The notes: generated from the letters alone by a model not told the origin. Numbered from the stretch's first letter, positions 17,290 through 25,911 are shown. The stretch is 64,000 bases of DNA from Chitinophaga skermanii (GCF_003259335.1 NZ_QLLL01000003.1:372001-436000); one strand, 5' to 3'. Made by a program: numbers and translations.

Positions 17290-18087
17290 TTACATCCCGT
17301 CGACGAGTACTTCGTACAATTTTATCTTTAATTCCTCTGGTGAAATATCCATGGTGAGAATGCCATCTTGCGCATACGAGATGGTACCTCTTTCTTCCGA
17401 CACGATAATGGCGAGGTTATCGCTGTGTTCGGTAATGCCTACAGCAGAGCGGTGGCGTAAACCGATACGTGTTGGTAAGTTAGGATTTTCGGATACCGGT
17501 AGAATCACCTTAGCGGCGAGTATTTTGTTGCCTACGATAATTAAACCACCGTCATGTAAAGGACTATTCTTCTCGAATATGCTTTCAATGAGCTTTGCGC
17601 TGATGTTCGCGTCTATATTAATGCTGGAAGCGGTATCAAACTTTACCCGGTAGGTATTGGCAATAACGATCAAGGCACCTGTTTGTGCATGGGCCATATG
17701 GGTAACAGCCGTGGTTATTTCGTTGATGATACTTTCTTCTTCCTTGTAGCTTTTGAATTTATCGGGGAGGAATAGTTTCGTAAAGAAGGAGTCTTTGCTG
17801 AGCGGGGTTTTCTTTCCCAGTACTAACAAGAACTTCCTTATTTCAGGTTGAAAGATAACAATGATGGCAATAATGCCTACGTTAATGATTCCTTGGAGTA
17901 GGGTGGTGAGGATGGTCATCTTCAACGCCTTCACAACAAAGAAGATCACATATATTACACAAAGGCCTAAAAATATATTGAAAGCAAGGCTACCTTTCAA
18001 TAGCCTGTATAATTGTATGATAAGTACAATTACAATGAGCAGGTCGATCGCGTCCAGCCAATTAAATTCTAAATTCAAAAAATCCAT
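17290..18087 (-). CDS. cdaA: Diadenylate cyclase, CdaA type
   Basis: Membrane enzyme that condenses two ATP into the second messenger cyclic di-AMP. Three N-terminal membrane helices (about 12-30, 35-55, 62-82) precede a DisA_N domain (about 100-250). The catalytic elements are SPLHDGG (normally DGA) and RHRSAVG. The 265-residue length is typical of CdaA/TIGR00159. The third residue of the DGA motif is Gly instead of Ala, confirmed in the DNA. It is conservative but unusual. folP lies upstream on the same strand with a gap of about 200 bp, so co-transcription is possible. Confidence 0.93.
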   Translation of the reverse strand: MDFLNLEFNWLDAIDLLIVIVLIIQLYRLLKGSLAFNIFLGLCVIYVIFFVVKALKMTILTTLLQGIINVGIIAIIVIFQPEIRKFLLVLGKKTPLSKDSFFTKLFLPDKFKSYKEEESIINEITTAVTHMAHAQTGALIVIANTYRVKFDTASSINIDANISAKLIESIFEKNSPLHDGGLIIVGNKILAAKVILPVSENPNLPTRIGLRHRSAVGITEHSDNLAIIVSEERGTISYAQDGILTMDISPEELKIKLYEVLVDGM

Positions 18088-18284
18088 ACAGTGGGGAATG
18101 CTTTGTTCTAAAAATCAAATAACAATCGTTCAGTTCTTCTTGTGCTAGAAATGGTATGCGTTGATGGGAACACCCGGTTTGGCATTCTATCGAATACTAC
18201 GTTTCTCTTACGGCTACTCACGAAGATAACAAAGAAATAATACTATTCCATGTTTTTTGCTTGGTAATCAATGTGCTTGGTTCA

Positions 18285-19148
18285 TTACTTCACTGTTTGC
18301 ATGAAGGTCACCATCTTAATAGCTTCTACGGCGGCTTTCACATCGTGTACACGTAAGATGTGTGCGCCTTTTTCTATGGCGATGGTATTGAGTACGGTGG
18401 TGCCGTTGAGGGCTTCTTGTGGTGTGATGCCTAAGAATTTATGAATCATGGATTTGCGCGAAATACCTACTAATAAAGGCGTTTCTAGGATTTGGAATTC
18501 GGCTAAATCATGGAACAGTTTGTAATTATGGGCAATGGTTTTACCGAAACCAAAGCCCGGATCGATGATAACATCTTTAATGCCGGCAGCACGACAAGCT
18601 ACTAGTTTCTGCGCACAGTAGTCTAGCACTTCTTTCGTAACATCATCGTATTGAGGATCGGCTTGCATAGTTTGCGGGGTGCCTTGCATATGCATAGCAA
18701 TATAAGGAACATGTAAATCGGCTACAGCACTCAGCATTGCTTGGTCCATATCACCGGCACTAATATCATTCACAATAGCAGCACCCGCCAAAACACATGC
18801 TTTGGCAACGGAAGCATAGTAAGTATCAATAGAAAGAATGGCATCGGGGTGATGGTGCAGGATGCTATGAATGGCAGGTAACAACCTTTCTAATTCTTCT
18901 TTTTCACCCACTACATGCGAACCAGGACGTGTGCTTTGGGCACCTAAATCGAGTATTTGTGCGCCATCGGCTAACATTTGTTGGGCTTGTTCTTCCACTT
19001 GGTGTAAAGTATGACTACGGGAAGCAGCGTAAAAGGAATCGTCGGTTACATTTATAATGCCCATTACAACGGGCTTTTCCAAGGAAAGTAATTTTCCTTT
19101 GCAATTGATGGTGAAATCTTTACGTAATAATGTATTTTTGAAACTCAT
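18285..19148 (-). CDS. folP: Dihydropteroate synthase
   Basis: Makes dihydropteroate from 6-hydroxymethyl-dihydropterin pyrophosphate and p-aminobenzoate (folate synthesis; sulfonamide target). The TIM-barrel signatures are present: VVMGIINVTDDSF, GAQILDLGAQSTRPG, IVNDISAGD, IDPGFGFGKT and GISRKSMI. The ATG at 19148 gives 288 residues. A longer frame to 19247 would add about 33 residues with no family counterpart and would overlap the divergent DUF1599 gene. It runs divergently from DUF1599 with a gap of only about 70 bp. Confidence 0.95.
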   Translation of the reverse strand: MSFKNTLLRKDFTINCKGKLLSLEKPVVMGIINVTDDSFYAASRSHTLHQVEEQAQQMLADGAQILDLGAQSTRPGSHVVGEKEELERLLPAIHSILHHHPDAILSIDTYYASVAKACVLAGAAIVNDISAGDMDQAMLSAVADLHVPYIAMHMQGTPQTMQADPQYDDVTKEVLDYCAQKLVACRAAGIKDVIIDPGFGFGKTIAHNYKLFHDLAEFQILETPLLVGISRKSMIHKFLGITPQEALNGTTVLNTIAIEKGAHILRVHDVKAAVEAIKMVTFMQTVK

Positions 19149-19217
19149 TAGCAGGTTTTTCTCTCCTGCAAAGGTCGAAATAATTAGTTTTAGGTAGAAA
19201 ATATTTTTGAATAAGTT

Positions 19218-19778
19218 TTGAGTAAGCAAAAGAACACGACGGCGCAATACGATGCTGTAATGACAGCATGTAAGGATGTATTCATTAAGAAAACCCGCGA
19301 CTATGGCACTTCCTGGCGCGTGTTACGACCTATATCCATCGTAGATCAACTCTTCATCAAAGCACAGCGTATCCGTACGCTGCAAGAGGTGAAAACCCAG
19401 AAAGTAGATGAATCGATCGACGGGGAATTTTATGCCATCGTGAACTACGGTATTATCGCCCTCATGCAAATGAGCTTGCCCACCGATAACCCCTACGAAG
19501 ATTTACCACTCGACACAGCTTCCAACCTATACACCGAGAAAGCTGCTTTCGTTAAAAACGTAATGGAAGCGAAGAACCACGATTACGGGGAAGCATGGCG
19601 CGATATGAGCCAAGAATCCTTCGTGGACCTTATCCTAACTAAATTATTACGCATCAAACAAATACTACGCAACGACGGTAAAACCCTTATTTCTGAAGGC
19701 ATCGACGCCAACTTTGTCGACATTGTTAACTATGCCGTATTTGCACTCATCCTTATTGAAGAAGCACAAGTAGCATAA
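19218..19778 (+). CDS. DUF1599 domain protein (two tandem copies, TTG start)
   Basis: 186 residues made of two homologous halves, each with a K-x-(R/H)DYG-x-(S/A)WR core (TRDYGTSWRVL about 28-38; NHDYGEAWRDM about 119-129). Each core is followed by a D-Q/LIL-x-K-L/A-x-R-I helix and a D-x-(V/I)NYxx(F/I)AL helix. DUF1599 is classed as a nucleotide-modification-associated domain; its activity is not established. No ATG lies near the conserved start and an in-frame stop is at 19212, so TTG at 19218 is the likely start. It is divergent from folP and 54 bp before the BT_3928 gene, an order that recurs in Bacteroidota. Confidence 0.87.
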   Translation: MSKQKNTTAQYDAVMTACKDVFIKKTRDYGTSWRVLRPISIVDQLFIKAQRIRTLQEVKTQKVDESIDGEFYAIVNYGIIALMQMSLPTDNPYEDLPLDTASNLYTEKAAFVKNVMEAKNHDYGEAWRDMSQESFVDLILTKLLRIKQILRNDGKTLISEGIDANFVDIVNYAVFALILIEEAQVA

Positions 19779-19832
19779 TTTTTATATATTACGAAGGTTA
19801 AATTGGCCTTAGATCAAAAAGAAACCAATCAC

Positions 19833-20921
19833 ATGAGAGTTATCCTAATCCTGTTACGCGTAATAGTCGGCGTGTTGTTTATCTTCTCGGGCTTAATTAA
19901 AGCCAACGACCCATTGGGCTTGAGTTACAAGATGAACGAGTTTTTTGAAGTATTGCATATGACATGGCTTGTGCCATATTCATTGGTGTTCTCTGTTTTA
20001 ATGAACGCTTTTGAAATTATTGCCGGTGTAGCTGTATTGTTAGGCTATGGCATGCGCATCTTCTCGTTTTTATTATTGTTATTGATTTTATTCTTCACCT
20101 TCTTAACAGGCTTTGCATTATACAGCGGCCTCATCAAAGAATGCGGTTGCTTCGGCGATTGTATTAAGTTAACAGCGGAAGGTACGTTCTATAAAGACGT
20201 GGCTTTGTTGGTGATGATTATCATTCTCTTCATCTATCGCAACAACATCAAACCAACATTCGGCAAATCGGCTACCAGCATATTTATGTTGCTAGGCGTG
20301 TTAATTCCTGTAGCCTTACAATACTACACTTTAGCACACTTACCGATTATCGACTGTTTACCTTATAAAGTAGGCAATAACATCCCAGAAAAAATGAAAT
20401 TGCCACCAGGTGCAAAACCCGACAGGTATGAAACGGTATTGATTTACACGAAAGATGGCCAAGACAAAGAATTCACTGTAGATAATTACCCTTGGCAAGA
20501 CACCACTTGGGTGTATAAAGATCGTAGAGATAAATTGGTAGAGAAAGGGAATGCAGAGCCGGCCGTGAAAGATTTCTACTTAACGGATTTCGATGGTGCG
20601 AAGCAAACCGACGCCATTTTATCAGAAGAAAAACCTGTTTACCTGTTCTTAGTAGAAAATACTGCGAAAGCCGGTAAAGGTTGGGACGAGAAAATGCACG
20701 CTATTCAACAGAAAGTAGCAGCCGGTGAAGCCTACGTATATGGTGTTACATCTTCCGATAAAGAAGCCGTAGAAGCCTTCAAAGCAGCCCATAAATTAGA
20801 CTTCCCATTCTTGCAAATGGATGGTGTAGCTATTAAAACCGCCGGTAGAAGTAACCCTTGTTTGATCTTATTGAACAAAGGCACAATCGTAGGAAAATGG
20901 CATTACAACGATATTCCTTAA
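19833..20921 (+). CDS. BT_3928 family protein (DoxX/MauE-like membrane protein)
   Basis: Integral membrane protein of 363 residues with four N-terminal helices (about 5-25, 45-65, 70-92, 110-130) of the DoxX/MauE type. The conserved CGCFGDC segment (about 105-111) recalls MauE/DoxX redox proteins. A further helix follows, then a soluble C-terminal domain of about 170 residues with a thioredoxin-like look (VYLFLVENTAKAGKGW, FLQMDGVAIKTAGRSNPCLILL). ATG 19833 is chosen over an in-frame TTG at 19803. It probably acts in envelope disulfide or redox homeostasis; this is an inference. It ends before a very strong terminator. Confidence 0.85.
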   Translation: MRVILILLRVIVGVLFIFSGLIKANDPLGLSYKMNEFFEVLHMTWLVPYSLVFSVLMNAFEIIAGVAVLLGYGMRIFSFLLLLLILFFTFLTGFALYSGLIKECGCFGDCIKLTAEGTFYKDVALLVMIIILFIYRNNIKPTFGKSATSIFMLLGVLIPVALQYYTLAHLPIIDCLPYKVGNNIPEKMKLPPGAKPDRYETVLIYTKDGQDKEFTVDNYPWQDTTWVYKDRRDKLVEKGNAEPAVKDFYLTDFDGAKQTDAILSEEKPVYLFLVENTAKAGKGWDEKMHAIQQKVAAGEAYVYGVTSSDKEAVEAFKAAHKLDFPFLQMDGVAIKTAGRSNPCLILLNKGTIVGKWHYNDIP

Positions 20922-20941
20922 GATATTTTTTATAAATTGTG

Positions 20942-20974
20942 TCCCTCGCTACGCCTGTAGCGGGGGATTTTTTT
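20942..20974 (+). terminator. Strong terminator between BT_3928 gene and permease, overlapping the permease frame
   Basis: An 11-bp stem with one G-U pair (20942-20952 with 20957-20967) and a 4-nt loop is followed by seven T residues (20968-20974). It sits in the open frame of the following permease, which excludes the nominal GTG at 20939 as a sensible start. Confidence 0.9.
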
Positions 20975-20995
20975 ATCAATCAAATCAAGAATCCT

Positions 20996-22051
20996 TTGCT
21001 AAAATTCGTTCTCAGGAAACTCCTTTACGGGGTGTTGGTATTGTTAGGCGTTGTGATGGTGATCTTTTTCCTCTTCAACGTATTACCTGGCGACCCGGCG
21101 AAGCTAACCTTGGGGCAACGTGCCGACGTGGCTTCCTTGGAGAACGTACGCAAAGAACTGCACTTGGATCAACCTTTACCTGTACAATTCTTATTATACC
21201 TCAACGATCTATCGCCTGTAGCTGTTCACGAGAAGGATTTTATAGCTACAAACTTGCACGCTATTCAACTCTTTAGCGTGGGGGAACAATCGGCTTTTGT
21301 CATTAAAACACCTTATTTACGTCGCTCTTACCAAGGGAAGAAAGATGTGTGGGAGATTTTAATGGAAGCCTTACCCGGTACGCTGGTGCTTGCCTTAGCG
21401 GCCATGATATTTGCTACGGTAGTAGGCATTGGCTTGGGCATTTTATCGGCGGTAAAGCAGAATACTTGGATGGATACGAGTGCTGTATTTGCCAGCGTGG
21501 TGGGCATATCCGCACCTTCTTTCTTTACCGGTATTGTGTTGGCGTACTTGTTTGGGTACGTATTAACCGGTTATACCGGTTTGCATATGACCGGTAGCTT
21601 ATTTGATATTGACCCATTTCATGGCCGTATATTGAACCTCAAGAACTTAATTTTGCCCGCGATAACGCTGGGTATTCGTCCGCTTGCAATTATAGTACAG
21701 TTAACCCGCGGCGCCATGTTAGACGTGCTTACGCAAGATTACATCCGTACGGCGCAGGCCAAGGGATTGAAGCGCAACGTGGTTTTATTCCGTCATGCTT
21801 TAAGGAACGCGTTGAACCCGGTTATTACAGCCATTACGGGATGGTTCGCCGAGTTACTAGCCGGTGCTTTCTTCGTGGAGTATATTTTTGGGTGGAAAGG
21901 AATTGGGAAAGTAACGGTAGATGCCTTGGAGAAGTTTGATTTCCCGGTGGTAATGGGAGCGGTGTTGGTAACGGCGGCGGTGTTTGTGCTGATTAATATG
22001 TTGGCCGACATTATTTATAGTATCATAGATCCGCGTATTGCGATCAAGTAA
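20996..22051 (+). CDS. Lone ABC transporter permease of the DppB/OppB family
   Basis: Inner-membrane subunit of a peptide or nickel type ABC importer. Six helices are visible, starting with LLYGVLVLLGVVMVIFFLFNVLPGDPA. The C-terminal EAA-type loop reads DYIRTAQAKGLKRN...FRHALRNALNPVIT. An extra segment of about 60 residues (about 65-130) between helices 1 and 2 is typical of Bacteroidota homologues. TTG at 20996 is the best start, because the longer GTG start at 20939 would translate the upstream terminator; there is no ATG before helix 1. No ATPase, second permease or binding-protein gene adjoins it. Confidence 0.85.
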   Translation: MLKFVLRKLLYGVLVLLGVVMVIFFLFNVLPGDPAKLTLGQRADVASLENVRKELHLDQPLPVQFLLYLNDLSPVAVHEKDFIATNLHAIQLFSVGEQSAFVIKTPYLRRSYQGKKDVWEILMEALPGTLVLALAAMIFATVVGIGLGILSAVKQNTWMDTSAVFASVVGISAPSFFTGIVLAYLFGYVLTGYTGLHMTGSLFDIDPFHGRILNLKNLILPAITLGIRPLAIIVQLTRGAMLDVLTQDYIRTAQAKGLKRNVVLFRHALRNALNPVITAITGWFAELLAGAFFVEYIFGWKGIGKVTVDALEKFDFPVVMGAVLVTAAVFVLINMLADIIYSIIDPRIAIK

Positions 22052-22178
22052 TTATCCTATTCATACACTATTTACAAGACATGCATGCTTACTGCCTAGA
22101 AAATCGGGTAGAAAGCGTGTTTGTAGTATATTGATTTCAAGTGAGTTATAAAAACTTGTAAAATATTTTACCTTTTTT

Positions 22179-22206
22179 GTAACAAAGATTAAAAACGGTC
22201 GTCTTC
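22179..22206 (+). promoter_or_regulatory. Putative ECF-type promoter (GTAAC / CGTCTTC)
   Basis: A -35-like GTAAC (22179-22183) and a -10-like CGTC (22200-22203, CGTCTTC) are 16 bp apart, the usual spacing for ECF sigma promoters. They sit just before the sigma gene, so autoregulation is likely. The leader would be only a few bases. Confidence 0.55.
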
Positions 22207-22214
22207 TTAGTATT

Positions 22215-22730
22215 ATGTCAAACGAACTATTTCTCTCACAAGTGATGCCAGTCAAGCAAAAGCTATATCGCTTTGCCTTCCGGCTGCTTGGGAACGAGGA
22301 AGATGCGAAAGACATCACCCAGGACGCATTGATGAAGGTATGGAATCAAAAAGAGAGGATGGGCGAATTAAATAACCTGGAAGCGTGGTGTATGCGTATT
22401 ACCCGTAACCTAGCGCTCGACAAGCTAAAGTCGAAAAAGTATCGCCGATCAGACGATATTGACCAAGCGCACGAAATACCTGCAACTCGTGAAGCCAACC
22501 CGCAACAAGCGGCAGAGCAGAACGATGTTATGAAGAAAGTTCATTCGGTTATTAATAACCTTCCTGAGAAGTACAGAAGCCTCGTACAATTAAGGGATAT
22601 AGATGGATTTTCTTACCAAGAGATCGCCGATATACTGGAGATCACGTTAGACGAGGTAAAAGTTAATTTACACCGCGCACGGAAATCAGTACGTGAGCAG
22701 TTACAAAATATGCAAGTATATGGACTTTAA
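22215..22730 (+). CDS. ECF RNA polymerase sigma factor
   Basis: Extracytoplasmic-function sigma factor of 171 residues. Region 2 lies at about 8-75 (FAFRLLGNEEDAKDITQDALMKVW, WCMRITRNLALDKLKSKK) and region 4 at about 105-160 (LPEKYRSLVQLRDIDGFSYQEIADIL and LDEVKVNLHRARKSVR). It heads an operon: the next gene overlaps it by 11 bp, and two DUF4252 genes follow. The promoter-like GTAAC-N16-CGTC just upstream fits self-activation. The signal is not evident. Confidence 0.92.
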   Translation: MSNELFLSQVMPVKQKLYRFAFRLLGNEEDAKDITQDALMKVWNQKERMGELNNLEAWCMRITRNLALDKLKSKKYRRSDDIDQAHEIPATREANPQQAAEQNDVMKKVHSVINNLPEKYRSLVQLRDIDGFSYQEIADILEITLDEVKVNLHRARKSVREQLQNMQVYGL

Positions 22731-23235
22731 TCAAACACGGGCTTTAATTGCAAAGTATTGGGAGTGTGAAACAAGCCTACAAGAAGAAGCACAACTCCGT
22801 GAGTTTTTTAGTACTTACAAAGGTGAATTGCCGGGTGACTTACAGGAGGCGGCACCGATGTTCCAATACTTTCAACAAGAATCACAAGCAGAAACCGCCG
22901 CCATTGCAGCCTTAATTGCCGACGGCCCTTGGGAATCGCCCATAGAAACCAAGCCTGCTACGAAAGTGGTGAGCATGCGCAAACCATTCTATACCGGATG
23001 GATGCGATATGCAGCAGTAGTGATGATGACCGTAGGATTGGGGTATTCTGTTCAACAGTTCAACGATAAATACCAAGAAGAGGTAAAACTAAATGCAGAA
23101 GTGCACGAAGCTTTCGAAGAAACACAACGCGCATTGTTGTTACTCTCGAAAAACCTCAACAAGGGCACCAAACCCATGGAGAATTTATCGAAAATAAACG
23201 CAGCTACAGATGCTGTAAAACCAAGCAACTTCTAA
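22720..23235 (+). CDS. Membrane-anchored partner of the ECF sigma factor (candidate anti-sigma factor)
   Basis: 171 residues. The N-terminal cytoplasmic helical part (about 1-85, with KYWECETSLQEEAQLREFF) is followed by a single membrane helix (about 90-108, YAAVVMMTVGLGYSV) and a short outer tail. The architecture and the position directly after a sigma gene, with an ATG 11 bp inside the sigma stop, match Bacteroidota anti-sigma-like proteins. No classic ZAS zinc motif (HxxxCxxC) is visible. The function as a sigma antagonist is inferred. Confidence 0.7.
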   Translation: MDFNQTRALIAKYWECETSLQEEAQLREFFSTYKGELPGDLQEAAPMFQYFQQESQAETAAIAALIADGPWESPIETKPATKVVSMRKPFYTGWMRYAAVVMMTVGLGYSVQQFNDKYQEEVKLNAEVHEAFEETQRALLLLSKNLNKGTKPMENLSKINAATDAVKPSNF

Positions 23236-23315
23236 CAATCAATATATACAAACAACAACGGCCGCTGTTCTAATTATCACAATCAACATCCTCAAACCAA
23301 GCAAATCTCAAAGTC

Positions 23316-23837
23316 ATGAAAAAGATATATAGCCTCCTTGTTATACTCATCCTTGCTACAAGCCTTAGTGCTTCAGCACAAACAAGCGTTATCGATCGCT
23401 TCTTCTCTAAATATGAAAGCAACGATGATTTCACGGTAATTAAAATTACCCCGAAAATGTTCTCTATGTTCAGCAAACTCAACTCATCTGATCCCGATGC
23501 GAAGAAGATCTTGAACGTAGCATCTAAACTCAAAGGCTTGCGCATTCTTGTGAAAGAACAAGCGAAAGATGGTAAAGTATTATTCCGTGAAGCGTCACAA
23601 TTCTTCACCAAAGAATTCGAAGAATTGATGACTATCCGCGAAAAAGATAACGACCTTAAATTCTTGATTAAAGAAAACGGTAAGGGCAACATCTCCGAAT
23701 TGATCATGCTAGTGGGTGGTTCCGATACCTTCGTGGCACTTAGCTTAATCGGCGATTTGAACTTACAAGAATTATCCGCTATTGCAGATGATATGAACAT
23801 TGAAGGGTTCAGTAACATCAAAAAAGCAAAAAAATAA
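23316..23837 (+). CDS. DUF4252 secreted protein (first copy)
   Basis: 173 residues with a signal peptide ending at SASAQ. The DUF4252 core is visible as KYESNDDFTVIKITPKMF, KGLRILVKEQ and a C-terminal ISELIMLVGGSDTFVALSLIGDL followed by LSAIADDMNIEG. DUF4252 proteins occur downstream of ECF sigma genes across Bacteroidota, and this is the third gene of such a unit. It should be periplasmic or surface-exposed; the biochemical role is unknown. Confidence 0.87.
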   Translation: MKKIYSLLVILILATSLSASAQTSVIDRFFSKYESNDDFTVIKITPKMFSMFSKLNSSDPDAKKILNVASKLKGLRILVKEQAKDGKVLFREASQFFTKEFEELMTIREKDNDLKFLIKENGKGNISELIMLVGGSDTFVALSLIGDLNLQELSAIADDMNIEGFSNIKKAKK

Positions 23838-23851
23838 TAACCTAGCTAACG

Positions 23852-23902
23852 CCGGGAAATGCTGCGGGCAAATGCCGCCATATTTCTCCACAGCTTTCCC
23901 GG
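23852..23902 (+). terminator. Nested hairpin between the two DUF4252 genes
   Basis: The outer stem CCGGGAAA/TTTCCCGG is extended by GCTG/CAGC with one bulge. It encloses an inner GCGG-GCA...TGCCGC hairpin and is followed by TTTATT. It may be a partial terminator or an RNA-stability element that lowers expression of the second copy. Confidence 0.5.
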
Positions 23903-23949
23903 TTTATTCGTCATAAAAAGATCCGTATAACCTTATAAACGAGCATTCC

Positions 23950-24471
23950 ATGAAACTTTTTACTAAAATCCTTTTCTGCACCGTTCTTTTAGCATTCATG
24001 TTCAGCGAAGGTCAAGCTCAAAGAAAATATCTCCGCAAGTTTAAAAACGAATACCGCGATAACGGCTACAAAACATTCGCCATCGGCGTAGGATTCATGC
24101 CCATGCATATGATTATGTCTATTGCTTCTAATGCTTTAGAAGGGGAAGACAAAGCATTGAAACCTATCTTAAAGAAGATACACAATGTAAAGTTATACAT
24201 GATCGTACTACCAACAGGTGAAACGTTTCCAAAAGCTGATGTCAATCGTTTAGCAACAAACCTCACCGAAAAAAGCAATTACAGCTTATTGTTAGAAGTT
24301 TCGGGCAAGGGTGGACACGTTTCTTTGTACAACCATGGCAAAACTGATAGCGACCTAGGACACGTAGTAATGGTTGTGCACGATGAAGGTGAAATGGTAA
24401 TGATTCACATGAATACCTCCATTAACTTGGACGAAGCAAAATTACTCGCTAACGCTGTAGTAGAAAGCTAA
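23950..24471 (+). CDS. DUF4252 secreted protein (second copy)
   Basis: 173 residues, the same length as the first copy and a clear paralogue in layout: signal peptide ending SEGQAQ, then a DUF4252-like core (VKLYMIVLPTGE, NYSLLLEVSGKGGHVSLYNHG, LGHVVMVVHDEGEMVMIHMNTSI). The N-terminal YRDNGYKTFAIGVGF replaces the segment used by the first copy, so the two have diverged substantially. It is the last gene of the ECF unit and is closed by a terminator. Confidence 0.82.
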   Translation: MKLFTKILFCTVLLAFMFSEGQAQRKYLRKFKNEYRDNGYKTFAIGVGFMPMHMIMSIASNALEGEDKALKPILKKIHNVKLYMIVLPTGETFPKADVNRLATNLTEKSNYSLLLEVSGKGGHVSLYNHGKTDSDLGHVVMVVHDEGEMVMIHMNTSINLDEAKLLANAVVES

Positions 24472-24496
24472 ACCAATTTTCATTTGATATATAAAG

Positions 24497-24527
24497 GCGC
24501 ATTCCTGGGAAGGATGCGCTTTTTTTA
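24497..24527 (+). terminator. Terminator closing the ECF sigma operon
   Basis: The stem GCGCAT/ATGCGC (extended by weaker pairs, 24497-24519) is followed by a T-run to 24527. Confidence 0.85.
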
Positions 24528-24563
24528 TTACCTTGGCGGCACCTAACTATTTTATAGCTACCT

Positions 24564-25910
24564 ATGACCGATTTTCTTTCCGTTAATACGCTGTACATTG
24601 TCATCTTGGGTATTATTGCTGTTTGCATGGCATATATCCTGGTGAGTATTAGGCGCCGCAGCAAACGTGCAGATGCTGTATTATTTGAATGCGAGAATGG
24701 ACATCCTAAAGAGGAGGAATTGACTAATTATGAAGAAAGGGTACTACAATTTTTCATTGATAAAAGTAATGCCAATAAGGGTAGAATTCACATTGGTACA
24801 GAGTTTCATTTTCATTTGGGATTTACACATGCGAAGGCCGTGGAGGTATTGAAAGCATTTTCAGATGCATTTCATGTGGAACTTGTTGGATTTAACTTTG
24901 AACGTGATTTTGTAGAGGATTCGAAGTTTACTTTTAATCCTTACCTCATGCAATTCGTTGTGGCGGCGGAAAGTAAATGCCTTTATTACAACAATACAAT
25001 TAAGCGTCACGTTAACTGGCATGTAGCTGATTCACCAAATGAATACCGCATTATGATATCAGATCATATTGATGCATATGTTGGTTACCCTGTGTTGTTA
25101 CAAGGAGATGATCTCATTAAGGTTCGGTGTGATGTAATGGGGCAGCAAGCGATGAATTTATTGATTAGTATTACTGAAACGTTTTGTATTGATATAACGG
25201 GATACGACATTAAGACCTTTGGGTTTGCCGATGAAACACAGGTAGATCGCTATTCGGATTTTACGTTAAATGACTTGGCTATAGCTGCGCACGAAGGATT
25301 TCTTGTGGAAACAAGGCCCCTAGTTTTCAACAACGAATTTGAACCCAAATTTATGCAGCAGATACCTATTGTACACGATTACATAGCTGCAACGCTCTCT
25401 ATTCCTTCCCAAAAATTGCATTTGTCTACGTATATAAAATCCCACTTCGCAGGCGATCAAGCCGCCTTCGAAAAGTTTATGCAAGGCTTCTATGAACACT
25501 TCAATGTCAAGCCACCGCAACCCTTTACTGCTGAAGATTGGAAAATATATGATCCATTGAATTACGATCTTGTACTGTCTGCCGCTGATCAAGTGTGCAA
25601 CATTACATTAAGCCGTAAGATCTTCACCGATTACGGTTGGTTCGAGATATGGGAGCAAATGGAAGTTTGGATACTTAGCTACTTTGAAGGAAAGATCATG
25701 AGTATAACCCCGCAAACTGAATTAGCAAAGGATTTACAATTATCTGGCCATGATGCTGATATATTCATTATCAGGATCGCAGAACGCTTCATGATCGATA
25801 TACACGATTACAAGTATGACAACCACTTTGGCTCAACGTCCAATACACCTATAACATTACATGATATTTGGGGTATGATTGTGGAGGGTAAATGGATTCA
25901 ACCGGAATAA
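24564..25910 (+). CDS. Membrane-anchored protein with about four tandem DUF1493-like domains
   Basis: 448 residues. One N-terminal helix (about 8-28) followed by RRRSKR suggests a cytoplasmic C-terminal part. The rest divides into about four units of 90-110 residues. Each has an opening helix, a ...EL/x-DL-x-x-G-x-DA or degenerate helix, an F-x-(V/I)(D/E)(L/I) turn and a closing L-x-DL-x-x-A-x-x-G-x-W/L. The fourth unit is closest to DUF1493: PQTELAKDLQLSGHDADIF, ERFMIDIHDYKYDNHFG, TLHDIWGMIVEGKW. DUF1493 has an acyl-carrier-protein-like fold. I see no DSL-type phosphopantetheine serine, so these may be non-acylated binding modules. The next gene starts 2 bp after the stop. Confidence 0.7.
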   Translation: MTDFLSVNTLYIVILGIIAVCMAYILVSIRRRSKRADAVLFECENGHPKEEELTNYEERVLQFFIDKSNANKGRIHIGTEFHFHLGFTHAKAVEVLKAFSDAFHVELVGFNFERDFVEDSKFTFNPYLMQFVVAAESKCLYYNNTIKRHVNWHVADSPNEYRIMISDHIDAYVGYPVLLQGDDLIKVRCDVMGQQAMNLLISITETFCIDITGYDIKTFGFADETQVDRYSDFTLNDLAIAAHEGFLVETRPLVFNNEFEPKFMQQIPIVHDYIAATLSIPSQKLHLSTYIKSHFAGDQAAFEKFMQGFYEHFNVKPPQPFTAEDWKIYDPLNYDLVLSAADQVCNITLSRKIFTDYGWFEIWEQMEVWILSYFEGKIMSITPQTELAKDLQLSGHDADIFIIRIAERFMIDIHDYKYDNHFGSTSNTPITLHDIWGMIVEGKWIQPE

Positions 25911-25911
25911 T

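Noticed and set aside
20939..20995. GTG at 20939 as permease start
   Set aside because: It would place a strong terminator within the coding sequence and add residues with no family counterpart.
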